NCBI GenBank assembly: GCA_951812725.1
Contig: OX638330.1
Location: forward strand, 5,063,405-5,127,404
Reading direction: 5' to 3'
Source: an uncultured Caldilineaceae bacterium
Lineage (GTDB): Bacteria > Chloroflexota > Anaerolineae > Caldilineales > Caldilineaceae
DNA: 64,000 bases
Position 1 is the first letter of the stretch; each line of letters begins with the position of its first letter. The notes under the pieces were generated by a model. The model had not been told where the DNA came from, made no database searches, and saw only the letters and a list, made by a program, of their open reading frames with translations. Below are positions 35,641 to 44,677 of this stretch, in pieces. The position numbers and the translations under genes are program-made.

Positions 35641-36726
35641 GTGTTCTACCTCTCAATTCTGCTCGTCGCCCTCATTCTTGCCCTCATCCTTACGCCAGTC
35701 TCCGTACGGCTCGGCCTCCGGCTCGGCTTGGTGGACCGCCCTGGCGAGCGCCGTAAACACGCGGGTGTCGTGCCGCGCACAGGCGGGCTGGCTATCTTCG
35801 CCGCCTTTACTCTGACCGTGTTCGCTCTTCTTCTGCTAATGTCAGGTGCGCTGCCCCAGCTTGACGCCTCCTGGCTGCCGCCGCAGGACGATCCCAAGGA
35901 GAGCCGCCGTTTTATTGCTCTTCTGATCGGCGGCGCCTTCTGCGCACTCGCCGGCTTTCTCGACGACCGCTACGAGTTCTCCTGGCGGCCCCAATTCGTT
36001 ATTCAGGCTGTTGCCGGCCTGATCGCCATCGCCGGTCTGATCTTCATCAAGCACGTAAACAATCCGTTCGCAAGCGGGTTCCTTTTCGGGCCCGATGGAT
36101 TCCCCTGGTGGCTGGTCGGCCCGTTGACACTATTCTGGTTCATGGGAATGATGAATACCGTCAATTTTCTTGACGGCTTGAACGGTCTGGTTGCCGGTGT
36201 CACCGTCATTTTTTGCGCCATTCTCAGCATTCACATGATCTTCTTCACCCAGCCGCCCCAACTGAGCGTGGCGGTGCTGCCGCTAGCGCTGCTCGGCGTC
36301 GGCGTGGGATTCCTGTTCTTCAATTTTGCCCCGGCGCGGGTCTTCATGGGCAGCAGCGGCAGCTATTTTCTCGGTTTTGCTCTGGCCGCGTTGGGGATTA
36401 TCGGCGGGGCGAGGCTTGCCACCGTTCTGCTGATTCTCGGCCTGCCGATTCTGGACGTGGTGTGGCTGATCTACAGCCGCCCGCGGCGGGGTGTCTCTGT
36501 GGGCCAGGGCGGGCGTGATCACCTGCACCTGCGGCTGCGTGACAAAGGCTTGGCCGAACACACTATCGTGATTGGCTATTGGGCCTTCTGCGCACTTTTC
36601 GGCGGGCTGACCCTATTGCTGGATGATCGCCTCTACAAACTGGTGGCGCTGATTGGGCTGGCCATTATCGGCCTGCTCGTCTTGCTCTGGGCAGCGCGCC
36701 CGTCCACCTTGAGCGAAGACAAATGA
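35641..36726 (+). CDS. WecA/TagO-like polyprenyl-phosphate sugar-1-phosphate transferase
   Basis: This 361-residue polytopic membrane protein belongs to glycosyltransferase family 4 (MraY/WecA). It shows VDRPGERRKHAGVVPRTGG at about 37, a LDDRYEFSW acidic segment at about 104, NFLDGLNGLVAGV at about 178 and FMGSSGSYFLGF at about 237. Without the MraY-specific histidine block it fits transferases that load UDP-GlcNAc-type sugars on undecaprenyl phosphate for wall polymers or exopolysaccharide. It starts at GTG; its last four bases (ATGA) overlap the tsaD start. Confidence 0.88.
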   Translation: MFYLSILLVALILALILTPVSVRLGLRLGLVDRPGERRKHAGVVPRTGGLAIFAAFTLTVFALLLLMSGALPQLDASWLPPQDDPKESRRFIALLIGGAFCALAGFLDDRYEFSWRPQFVIQAVAGLIAIAGLIFIKHVNNPFASGFLFGPDGFPWWLVGPLTLFWFMGMMNTVNFLDGLNGLVAGVTVIFCAILSIHMIFFTQPPQLSVAVLPLALLGVGVGFLFFNFAPARVFMGSSGSYFLGFALAALGIIGGARLATVLLILGLPILDVVWLIYSRPRRGVSVGQGGRDHLHLRLRDKGLAEHTIVIGYWAFCALFGGLTLLLDDRLYKLVALIGLAIIGLLVLLWAARPSTLSEDK

Positions 36727-38000
36727 GCTTGACGCACACAGGCGGCGCGCCTGCATGCCGCATCCTCGCTATCGAGACCAGTTGCGACGAGACCGCGGCC
36801 GCGGTCGTGGCGGACGGCCGCCATGTCCTCAGCAACCGGGTCGCCAGCCAGATCGAGATCCACCGGCGTTTCGGCGGCGTCTACCCGGAGGTCGCCAGCC
36901 GTCAGCACGTTCTCGCAATTCAGACCGTCGTCGAGGACGCGCTCGCGGATGCCTCGGTCGCGCATGTGCGCGATTTGGACGCCATCGCCGTCACCCACGG
37001 ACCAGGTTTGGCCGGCAGCCTGCTTGTCGGCGTCAATCTCGCCAAAGGACTGGCCTTCGCCAGCGGCCTGCCACTGGTGCCCGTGAATCACCTGGAAGGG
37101 CACATCTACAGCAACTGGCTATATACGGACACTTCACCCGACATCGCGCGCAAACAACGAAGTAGTAGCGCATCTGAACAGTTCCCGGCGCTGATCCTGA
37201 TCGTTTCCGGCGGCCATACCGAGCTCGTGCTGATGGAAGATCATTGCCGCTACCGGCACTTGGGCGCAACCCTGGACGATGCCGCCGGGGAAGCGTTCGA
37301 CAAGGTGGCGCGCCTCCTGGAACTGGGCTATCCGGGCGGCCCGGCCATACAAGCGGCCGCGGAGGCCGGCGATGCCCGCCGTTTCCATCTCCCCCGCCCT
37401 CTCATGCGGCCCGGTCGGCGGACAGAGCGCCAGCCGGACGCGCAGACGTCTCCCCCGCCCGCCGTCCTGCCCGTTCGCGGCGAGCACCGCTTCAATTTCA
37501 GCTTCTCCGGCCTGAAGACAGCCGTTCTCAATCTGATGCGTCAACTCGAACGCGAGGGAACGGACGCACGCCAGAAGCAGACCGCGGCCGATATTGCCGC
37601 CGCTTTTCAGATGGCTGTTGTGGATGTGCTGGTGGGTAAAACCGCCGATGCCGCCAACGAGTTTGCCGTGAAACAGGTCTGTATCTGCGGCGGTGTCAGC
37701 GCCAATGGGCTGTTACGCCGGACCGCTGAACAGCATTTCGCAGTGATGGGTCTGCCGCTGCGTTGTCCGCCGCTTTTTCTGTGCACGGACAATGCCGCCA
37801 TGATCGGCGCCGCCGCCTACTACAGGCGGTCATATAGCGCAGCCCGGCAACGCGCCCCGCAGGACCGCGCGCACCGGCAGCCTGCCGAGGCGGGCGCGCA
37901 TCCAACCCCGCGCGACCAGCCGATCGAGCCGTCCGCGCGCGATCTCCTTGCCCTTGACGTATATGCAAGTCTGCCTTTGGTAGATACTACGGGGCTGTGA
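36723..38000 (+). CDS. tsaD: tRNA N6-adenosine threonylcarbamoyltransferase TsaD
   Basis: TsaD transfers the threonylcarbamoyl group to A37 of ANN-decoding tRNAs. ILAIETSCDETAAAV at about 12, VYPEVASRQH at about 57, THGPGLAGSLLVG and the metal-binding NHLEGH at about 122 are all present, as is the later CICGGVSANGLLR. The protein is 425 residues, longer than the usual 335-360. An insert at about 225-255 rich in Arg and Pro separates family blocks, and a low-complexity tail of about 50 residues follows the normal end. Translational coupling to the WecA-like gene is shown by the ATGA overlap. Confidence 0.94.
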   Translation: MSLTHTGGAPACRILAIETSCDETAAAVVADGRHVLSNRVASQIEIHRRFGGVYPEVASRQHVLAIQTVVEDALADASVAHVRDLDAIAVTHGPGLAGSLLVGVNLAKGLAFASGLPLVPVNHLEGHIYSNWLYTDTSPDIARKQRSSSASEQFPALILIVSGGHTELVLMEDHCRYRHLGATLDDAAGEAFDKVARLLELGYPGGPAIQAAAEAGDARRFHLPRPLMRPGRRTERQPDAQTSPPPAVLPVRGEHRFNFSFSGLKTAVLNLMRQLEREGTDARQKQTAADIAAAFQMAVVDVLVGKTADAANEFAVKQVCICGGVSANGLLRRTAEQHFAVMGLPLRCPPLFLCTDNAAMIGAAAYYRRSYSAARQRAPQDRAHRQPAEAGAHPTPRDQPIEPSARDLLALDVYASLPLVDTTGL

Positions 38001-38013
38001 CCGGCCTGGGGGC

Positions 38014-38030
38014 GCAGGCGCGACGCCTGC
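38014..38030. terminator. GC hairpin between convergent genes
   Basis: GCAGGCG, a CGA loop and CGCCTGC form a perfect 7-bp stem in the 37-bp gap between tsaD and the convergent AI-2E transporter gene. It lacks a T-run but sits where a shared terminator is expected. Confidence 0.35.
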
Positions 38031-38037
38031 TCTGTCT

Positions 38038-39426
38038 CTAATCGCCTGCGGGTGAATTGGCGGTCTGGGAAGCGGGCGGCGCAGGCGCGTCCTCTTCCAA
38101 CGCCGCCTCAGGGACTGCAGCCGTGTCGTCCGCTTCCGAAACAACGACCCGGCGGTAGATGCCGGCGCGCTGCGTCTGTGTGCTCGGATTGCGTTCGCTG
38201 AAAGGCTGATAGTTGAGCAGCTTGGCGTGGGTATAGCTGCCGATCAGCCGCAAGCTGGCGACGACCGGCGCGGCCAGAAACGCGCCCAGTATCCCCCCCA
38301 CGCTCGCGCCCACCACGACGCCGCACACCACCACCACCGGATGCAAATGAACGCTCGAGCCGATCACGCGCGGCACCAGAAGCTGATGTTCCAACTGCTG
38401 AATGATGAAGTAGACCCCGATTATCAACAGAGCGAAATTCAGGTTGCTCAGTTCGAGCGTCGAACTTCCTTGCGCCAGCGCGATGATCACGGCTGGGATC
38501 ATCGCCAGAATCGGACCGATATTGGGCAGAATTTCCAGCGCCCCGGCCAAAAGCGCCAGAATCAGCGCGCCCCGCATCCCCAACAGGCTCAGCGAAAAAT
38601 AGGTCGCCACTCCGATCGATAAAGAGAGGATGAGTTGGCCGCGAAAGAAGGCGTTCCAGATGTTGCGCAGCCGGCGCATCAACTCCACGCCCTCCGAATA
38701 ATACTCAACCGGGAACAGCCCTTCCACATAGCGCTGGATGCGGGGCGCGTCTTTGGTTATGTATAAGCTGATGAAGAAGAGAAGCAGCAGAAACACGACC
38801 GTAGTGACGATGCTGCCAACAACCGTCAAGCCGATTGTCGCCGTGCTGCTCACCACGTTCGTCGCTGTACTCAAAAGCTGATTGATATAATCCAGAATCT
38901 GCTGCGCACCGGGCAGGAAGCGTTCAACCTCAATCTCATCGGCAAACGTCTGCTGGATCTGGCCCACCACCCCCTCAAACGTGACATCGAGACCAAGGAT
39001 TTTGCCACTGGTTGGAATGTCTGCGACCAAATCTTGCAGATAGAGCAGAAAGTTCTCAGTCGCTGTCGGCACGTCAAAATAGAGTGCCCTGAGTTGGGAC
39101 AACAAAATAGGCACAAGCAGAACGGGTGCCAGTATCAACAGAACCAGGAACAGCAGGTATAAGACGATCGTGCTCACGCTGCGGGGAATGCGCAGCCGTT
39201 CAAACATATCGACAATCGGAATCAGGAAGTAGGAGACAAGCCCCGCCATAATCAGTATCGGCAGGACCGGACGGCTGACCCAGAAGATGAGCGCGCCGAA
39301 GACGAACAAAACGATCAGGACTGTTCTTTTGGTCGCGGTATCCCACGCGGTGTTCGGCGCCAGAACTGAACTTGAACTTTGGGATTCAGTTTCTTCCGCT
39401 GTGGATGGCGGTGTCATGGAATCCAT
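38038..39426 (-). CDS. AI-2E family transporter
   Basis: The 462-residue polytopic protein matches the AI-2E/PerM family. It has an N-terminal pair of helices (VLIVLFVFGALIFWV, ILIMAGLVSYFLIPIVDMFE), a central extracytoplasmic region and the conserved C-terminal helices with NIGPILAMIPAVIIAL at about 310 and HLHPVVVVCGVVVGASVGGILG at about 380. Family members export autoinducer-2 or ions; the substrate here is unknown. The ATG at 39426 is preferred to an upstream TTG, though neither has a strong ribosome binding site. The tail is Ala/Pro/Glu-rich. Confidence 0.88.
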   Translation of the reverse strand: MDSMTPPSTAEETESQSSSSVLAPNTAWDTATKRTVLIVLFVFGALIFWVSRPVLPILIMAGLVSYFLIPIVDMFERLRIPRSVSTIVLYLLFLVLLILAPVLLVPILLSQLRALYFDVPTATENFLLYLQDLVADIPTSGKILGLDVTFEGVVGQIQQTFADEIEVERFLPGAQQILDYINQLLSTATNVVSSTATIGLTVVGSIVTTVVFLLLLFFISLYITKDAPRIQRYVEGLFPVEYYSEGVELMRRLRNIWNAFFRGQLILSLSIGVATYFSLSLLGMRGALILALLAGALEILPNIGPILAMIPAVIIALAQGSSTLELSNLNFALLIIGVYFIIQQLEHQLLVPRVIGSSVHLHPVVVVCGVVVGASVGGILGAFLAAPVVASLRLIGSYTHAKLLNYQPFSERNPSTQTQRAGIYRRVVVSEADDTAAVPEAALEEDAPAPPASQTANSPAGD

Positions 39427-39687
39427 TGTTTGGAGGCCACTATATGGGACCCACTGCACGGGACCCAATGTATGGAAGCGCGTTCCCCTGCGTCTGTCTC
39501 TCCCGGCATTAGAGCCGGAGAATGGTCTTGCATGCAGAAGGAAGCAGAACGAGATTCCTATACCATTCTACAAGAGAAAACACGGCTGCCGTCCTAAAGT
39601 TGCGCTTTTGCCGCTTCATGTCCTCATGGAAATCCAGGCGTCCTGCCTGCCGCCGCGCCACCACTGTGCGATCACTGTGCCATGCGT

Positions 39688-41151
39688 TCAATCCAGCCCC
39701 AGCGACGCGTATTCCCATTCGGCCACCGGCGTAAACTGGGATGGGTCCAGAACCGTTTTCGGGCCAAACGGCGCGGCCGTGACGCTGCCCACATCCACCG
39801 CGCCGTTCTCGACCGCCAGTGTCGGGAAACGCCGCCCGCCCGGCGTCGTGTGCGGGCGGTAGAGATCGCCGTGCGCCGCCAGCATCTGCGCCTGCACGTC
39901 GTCCGGCAGCATCGCCAGGCCGGCGAAGTAATGGTGACCGTTGCGTTCGGCGTGTTCGATGCCCAGCGTCGCCAGTACCGCCAGGTCCTCAAGCAGCGCC
40001 ACTGGCCCCAGGTTGCACAGGTCCTCGGCGCTGATGATATGCAGTGTGTCCGGCTGCTGTCGCTGGCGATGGCGGATGAGGCAGGTGTTGGCGATGCCTT
40101 TGAAGATGCCTTTACAGTTCTTGTGGCTGGTGCCCACGTAGCCGCTTTCCAGCGCGGTGGGCGCGCTCGAAAGCTCGCCGTCTGATTCGTCGATAATGAT
40201 CGGCGGCCGTTCGTCCCAGGCGCGCAGGGCCGCGCCCACCTCCTCGCTCAGGGCGATATCGCGGTGGAAGGGCTGTTCGACGAAAATCAGCCGCTGCAGA
40301 AAGCCGCCCAGGGCCGGGTCGGCGTTCAACTCTTCCCAGAGGGCGCGAAAATCGGCAACGTTGTGATAGGTCTCGTTGCCGTCGAGCGTGTGCCGGTAAT
40401 CGACATTGCGTTCGTCCAGCAGCGCGGCAATGCGTTGTAACCGCGCCCTGTCCGCGTCGATGTCGCCGCCAATCTTGATCTTGAAATGGGTCAATCCGTA
40501 AGCCTGGATCGACGCGTCAAGCGATTGGGGCAGCCCGTCATCGACCTGATCGGCGGGCGGGACTTCGTCGTCGGTGAGGGGATCGATCATGCCGACCGTA
40601 TGCCGAACGATCACCCGCTCCAGGGGCTTGGCCGGCAGCAGATCCGCCGGCGCGTGCCCGGCCAGTTCCGGCCGCAGCTCGTCCAGCTGCATCCCCAGGC
40701 TGTTCGCGTGCACAGCCTCGGCGAAGGTCGTGCCCGTGGCCCGGCAGAAGCCGTCGATGATCGCCCGCTCCACCAGCGAAACGCCGAACGCCCACAGCAG
40801 CGGCGGGTAGTCCGTGCCTGCGGCCCAATTCTCCTGGGCCTGGTAGGCGGCCCGCCACAGCGCATAGACCGAGTCCGCCGCGCCGGCTTCGCGGGCGTGG
40901 CGGCAGGCCGCCTGCACTACGTCGAGCATCTCGGCGATATCCTGGGCCATCGACGAATCGGGTACCTTGGTAAACCATTTCGGCGCTAGGCCCTCGGCCG
41001 CGATCCCGTCCGCCTGCTTGCCGTCCACCACAACCCGTACTTGCAAAAAGAGGTGCGGCAGCGCGGTCATGGTGACGATGCCATAGCGGAAAGGCATGCG
41101 GTTGCGCATGTTGAGGATATGGAGATCGAAGTCGAGCAGGCGTACGGACAT
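39688..41151 (-). CDS. Enolase-superfamily (mandelate racemase-like) enzyme
   Basis: The 487-residue protein follows the mandelate racemase group. HFKIKIGGD at about 240 carries the KxK catalytic lysines. HTLDGNETYHN supplies the first metal aspartate, FVEQPFHRD the glutamate and IIIDESDGEL the third acidic ligand at about 335. It abstracts an alpha proton from a carboxylate, probably a sugar acid. It is longer than usual (about 380), mainly through the N-terminal capping domain. The start at 41151 (MSVRLLDF) has GGGGGA upstream; an upstream ATG would add eight residues. Nearby TIM-barrel isomerase and Gfo/Idh genes point to sugar-acid catabolism. Confidence 0.82.
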   Translation of the reverse strand: MSVRLLDFDLHILNMRNRMPFRYGIVTMTALPHLFLQVRVVVDGKQADGIAAEGLAPKWFTKVPDSSMAQDIAEMLDVVQAACRHAREAGAADSVYALWRAAYQAQENWAAGTDYPPLLWAFGVSLVERAIIDGFCRATGTTFAEAVHANSLGMQLDELRPELAGHAPADLLPAKPLERVIVRHTVGMIDPLTDDEVPPADQVDDGLPQSLDASIQAYGLTHFKIKIGGDIDADRARLQRIAALLDERNVDYRHTLDGNETYHNVADFRALWEELNADPALGGFLQRLIFVEQPFHRDIALSEEVGAALRAWDERPPIIIDESDGELSSAPTALESGYVGTSHKNCKGIFKGIANTCLIRHRQRQQPDTLHIISAEDLCNLGPVALLEDLAVLATLGIEHAERNGHHYFAGLAMLPDDVQAQMLAAHGDLYRPHTTPGGRRFPTLAVENGAVDVGSVTAAPFGPKTVLDPSQFTPVAEWEYASLGLD

Positions 41152-41236
41152 CTTGCGTTCCCCCTGTCTGTGCAAAAACAGATTCCAGTGAGCCTCCGCG
41201 TACGGGTGGGGTCACAAAAAACCAAAAACTGAAAAC

Positions 41237-41701
41237 GAAACTACGCAGCCACAACTAATCTGCGATCCTGAATGAGGCGAGCAAAGGTGCTCTCTCAACT
41301 CTCAACTTTTTTATGGGCGGTCGGGCCTTCGGCCCTCCCTTGTGCAGGGGCTGCGCCCCCGCAACGCCCCCCTCCAAAACCATCGCTCACCGACCGTGTG
41401 TGCTCATTCCAGCCGTGCGGCTCCAGCAGCGTGTCTAGCCAGCAGTGTCTTCTCCCCCACTTGCCGCCTCAACTCACCGACCATCGACCGCTAATCTCCG
41501 GTGTTCCCCTGACGACTGGTGTTCCACTGAAAACCAAAAAACTGAAAACTGAAAACTGCAGTTCCGACCTTGTGTGCGCATTCCAGCCGTGCGGCTTCAG
41601 CAACGTGGCTGCAGCCAACCGAATACGCAATCAGATAGCCTGAATGGCGGCAGGGATAAGGGGCTGGTCAAGACAGGCACTGTTTATGGCTTAGTAGTTA
41701 C
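41237..41701 (+). repeat. MITE-like dispersed repeat, copy 3 (expanded)
   Basis: The element starts GAAACTACGCAGCCACAACT and ends GGCTTAGTAGTTAC; the flanks CTGAAAAC (41229-41236) and CTGAATAC (41702-41709) agree at seven of eight positions. The hairpin core is at 41315-41373. At 465 bp it is about 170 bp longer than the others. The TCATTCCAGCCGTGCGGCT block occurs twice (about 41408 and 41580) around a short A-rich repeat, so an internal duplication has expanded it. Confidence 0.8.
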
Positions 41702-41724
41702 CTGAATACTAAGAACTGACCAAA

Positions 41725-42531
41725 CTACAGTTCAGAAAGCGCGCGCGCATAGCCGCGCATCGTCGCGATCTCGCGCGGCAGGTGAACCTCCGCCGGCTCC
41801 CAGTTGATCCATTCGCCGCTGAGATATCCCTCGTAGCCGCCGCCGCGTAACAGCTCCAGCACCTGCTTGTGATCGACATCCCCCGTGCCGAAAGCCGTAT
41901 AGTCCGGGCGTTCGGCGTCGATGAACACGTCGTGCATATGGACATGGCGGATCCAGCGCCGCAGCGTGTCATAGGAATCTGCCAGCGTCCAGCCCTCTGT
42001 GCGCACCGGATGCGCGGCATCCCAGTTTACGCCAATCGCCGGGCGATCGACCCGTTCCATAACCGCGGCTACATTCGCGGGGTTGCACCAGTCATCGTGC
42101 GTTTCCATGCATACGATGACCCCGCGCGCGTCGGCCCGATCCGCCAGCCGCGCAAGCGCGTCCGCCACGCCGCTGATGGCCGATTCCCTGTCGATGCCGT
42201 CCGGGATCCGCCCCCCGAAGACGCGCAGCGTCGGCGCGCCGATGTCCGCGGCCAGGTCGATGTACCGGAGGGTTTCTTCCACCTGCGCGTCCCGGTCCGC
42301 CGGATCGGCAAAGCGGTTGCCCGCAGCCAGGCAGCATATGTCGATGCCGGCGTCAGCCGCCTGCGCGCGGAAGGACGCCCGCTGCTCCGCCGACGCCTCC
42401 AACTCCACCGCGTGCTTGTGGCCGCCGGCGGCCCGCGGCTCGATGCCATCGTAGCCGTACTGCGCCGCCAGCGCCAGCATCTCCGCGAAGGTGGCCTGCG
42501 GGCAGGAAAAGCTCATGAATGCGTAGTTCAT
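41725..42531 (-). CDS. Sugar phosphate isomerase/epimerase (xylose isomerase-like TIM barrel)
   Basis: The 268-residue protein is an AP-endonuclease-2/xylose-isomerase-type TIM barrel. Likely metal-binding residues lie in VCMETHDDWCN at about 140, NWDAAHPV at about 174, HVHMHDVF at about 200 and LSGEWIN at about 238, with an N-terminal GYDGIEPRA. Such enzymes interconvert keto and aldo sugars or epimerise them; the substrate is unknown. It probably belongs to the same pathway as the enolase-superfamily gene downstream on the same strand, though a repeat element separates them. Confidence 0.85.
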   Translation of the reverse strand: MNYAFMSFSCPQATFAEMLALAAQYGYDGIEPRAAGGHKHAVELEASAEQRASFRAQAADAGIDICCLAAGNRFADPADRDAQVEETLRYIDLAADIGAPTLRVFGGRIPDGIDRESAISGVADALARLADRADARGVIVCMETHDDWCNPANVAAVMERVDRPAIGVNWDAAHPVRTEGWTLADSYDTLRRWIRHVHMHDVFIDAERPDYTAFGTGDVDHKQVLELLRGGGYEGYLSGEWINWEPAEVHLPREIATMRGYARALSEL

Positions 42532-42638
42532 TGTGTGCTAGTTCCTTTCTGGAATCTGAGAGATTCGGGGAAACCATTCTGGATGACAAAGCGTCGTATA
42601 AAACAGAACATATTTTCAATAGCAGGTGAGGCATGTAG

Positions 42639-42644
42639 TATAAT
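42639..42644 (+). promoter_or_regulatory. Probable -10 (TATAAT) of the DarTG-like operon
   Basis: A perfect TATAAT lies 51 bp before the ATG of the macrodomain gene. The best -35 (TTTCAA at 42614) is spaced 19 bp, so the box pair is only moderate. Confidence 0.4.
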
Positions 42645-42695
42645 GACTTTGAACCTGCGGATATGCAAAGATCATGAACTACTGAGGACAACAGA

Positions 42696-43616
42696 ATGAT
42701 TCTGTATGTTCAAGGAGACCTGTTCCAGTCACCGGCACAGGTGCTGGTCAATACAGTGAACACCGTCGGTGTTATGGGCAAAGGCGTTGCATTGCAGTTC
42801 AAGCGCCACTTCCCAGATATGTATGCGAAGTACAGCGAACTGTGTGAAAAGGGCGATTTCAATGTCGGGAGTTTATGGCTATACAAGTCACCAAATAAGT
42901 GGGTGTTGAATTTCCCAACCAAGAAACACTGGCGACAACCTTCAAGAATAGAATATGTCGAAAGTGGACTTAGGAAATTCGTTGAGACATATTCAAATTT
43001 GGGAATCCACAGCATTGCATTCCCACCTCTGGGTTGTGGCAATGGACAATTGGATTTCCGTTCGCAAGTTCAGCCACTGATGGAGAAGTATCTTCAACCC
43101 TTGCCGATAGAGGTATTCGTTTACCCCGAGAAAGATAATGCTTTTGTGGAGCACTTGCACCCGAAAGAGATGAGGGGCTGGCTGCGTACGGAACCACAGA
43201 GTCTGCCATTTAGCGAAGTGTGGGAAGATATCGAGTCAATTCTGAAAGACAAGAGTGAATATAAGACGGTAGCAAAGAAAAATCCATTTTCAGCTTATGT
43301 CTCTCACGAACCGCTTGGAATATGCGTCAAGGCGGCGACACAGAAGTACATGCTGCCATACGACACATTGTCTTCATTATGGCAGCAGTTGCGAACATAC
43401 GGATTTTCTATGCGTCACATCGCCCCGGGAATCGATCGCCAAGTTTCGTATGTTCTCTCAATTTTCGCTGAACTTGAATACGTTACCCCAGTTTATCTGG
43501 CAGATGACTATAGCAAGTATGAATCCGCGTCAGTGATTGGTTTGCAGATTTTGCCGTCAGCCTTCATTCAGCGTACTGAGCATGCAAATGCGGTTCAACA
43601 GTTGAGCCTTTTCTAG
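42696..43616 (+). CDS. DarG-like macrodomain antitoxin (ADP-ribosyl glycohydrolase)
   Basis: Residues 1 to about 150 are a macrodomain of the TARG1/DarG type. QGDLFQSPAQVLVNTVNTVGVMG binds ADP-ribose, VLNFPTKKHWRQPS at about 68 carries the probable catalytic lysine, and PPLGCGNGQL at about 108 is the glycine-rich loop. It should remove ADP-ribose from DNA bases. Residues about 155-306 form a separate C-terminal domain, plausibly the part that binds the toxin. It precedes the DarT-like toxin by 24 bp; antitoxin first is the reverse of the order I know for darTG. Codon use is AT-richer than the flanks, suggesting transfer. Confidence 0.85.
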   Translation: MILYVQGDLFQSPAQVLVNTVNTVGVMGKGVALQFKRHFPDMYAKYSELCEKGDFNVGSLWLYKSPNKWVLNFPTKKHWRQPSRIEYVESGLRKFVETYSNLGIHSIAFPPLGCGNGQLDFRSQVQPLMEKYLQPLPIEVFVYPEKDNAFVEHLHPKEMRGWLRTEPQSLPFSEVWEDIESILKDKSEYKTVAKKNPFSAYVSHEPLGICVKAATQKYMLPYDTLSSLWQQLRTYGFSMRHIAPGIDRQVSYVLSIFAELEYVTPVYLADDYSKYESASVIGLQILPSAFIQRTEHANAVQQLSLF

Positions 43617-43640
43617 GATTACTTGCAGTGAGCAGAACAC

Positions 43641-44639
43641 GTGAAGCATGATGCTGATCAGATTAGAGCCGTTCTCGATAATCTATCCCAAATGGATTGG
43701 ATTAGACGGTCTGAACGGCGTTGGTGGCCAAGACTATTATTTCACTACACGGACATCCAAAACGCCGTCCTTATCCTCTCATCGGGATATTTGCATAGTC
43801 GACAGCATTTGGAAGATGAACGACTGTTAGCCGTGAGCAGTGGCAGCAACGAAGTACTTGCTGGAACCCATCCAGATATCAGGAATTATGTGCGCTTATA
43901 TTTTCGTCCCAAAACACCCACTCAGTTTTATGCCGAAGGCGTAAAGTCCTCAAATACTCTTTCAATTTCCAGATTCCCCGACGCGCACTGTCCCGTCCCC
44001 GTATTTTTCCTGTTTGATTCTGCTGAGATTCTGAGTCGTGAGGACAGCTGGTTTTCAGACAGAGGACTCGCGTCCAGAAATCACGAAATCATGTCTACAG
44101 CACAAGAGCTAGCCAATCTGGACTGGCGCAAGATTTACCACACAGGCCCTTATGATCCAAGCAAATTTGAAGAAGCAGATATTGCTTCACGTCGCATGGC
44201 AGAGGTAATAGTGTACTCCCGCCTGGAACTGGCGAGCCTGAAATGGATCTACTGTCGTTCTGAAGCGGAAAAAGATACCTTGTTGTATCTGCTAACCGAG
44301 GACGATAGGCATCAGTATGAAAGAAAGATTGTAGCCACGACTCGGAGTGGCTTGTTTTACAGGGAGCACACTTTCCTGGAGTCAGTCCGAATGGACAGCG
44401 ACGCAGCACATCTGTCATTTTCGCCCGATACGCAGTCCCCGGGGCCTTTTAACCTCCAGGCAATTATTCGATCTGGCCAGAATATACACCAAAATGAGAA
44501 CAGCGAATTCTTGTTACAGAAGGGCAGGTATCGGTGGAAAGTTGATGTTGGTTTCGATGATTACGAACTTGAGATTCGTTTAGACGGGAATACGATCTAT
44601 CGGAATCGTCACATTGAAGTCGACGACATTCCGTTTTGA
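43641..44639 (+). CDS. DarT-like DNA ADP-ribosyltransferase toxin with extra C-terminal domain
   Basis: Residues about 20-215 match DarT (DUF4433). LLFHYTDIQNAVLIL opens the NAD site, YVRLYFRPKTPTQF is the conserved central motif, and RGLASRNHEI plus LANLDWRKIY follow. RRMAEVIVYSRL at about 188 holds the likely catalytic glutamate. DarT attaches ADP-ribose to bases of single-stranded DNA. About 100 further residues (from about 230) form a beta-rich unknown domain (LQAIIRSGQNIHQNENSEFL, WKVDVGFDDYELEIRLDGN). The frame starts at GTG 43641. With the intact macrodomain gene upstream it forms the only complete toxin-antitoxin pair in the window. Confidence 0.82.
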   Translation: MKHDADQIRAVLDNLSQMDWIRRSERRWWPRLLFHYTDIQNAVLILSSGYLHSRQHLEDERLLAVSSGSNEVLAGTHPDIRNYVRLYFRPKTPTQFYAEGVKSSNTLSISRFPDAHCPVPVFFLFDSAEILSREDSWFSDRGLASRNHEIMSTAQELANLDWRKIYHTGPYDPSKFEEADIASRRMAEVIVYSRLELASLKWIYCRSEAEKDTLLYLLTEDDRHQYERKIVATTRSGLFYREHTFLESVRMDSDAAHLSFSPDTQSPGPFNLQAIIRSGQNIHQNENSEFLLQKGRYRWKVDVGFDDYELEIRLDGNTIYRNRHIEVDDIPF

Positions 44640-44677
44640 GATAAATTCTACAGCTTTTATCGGGTTCTCTTTCACCT

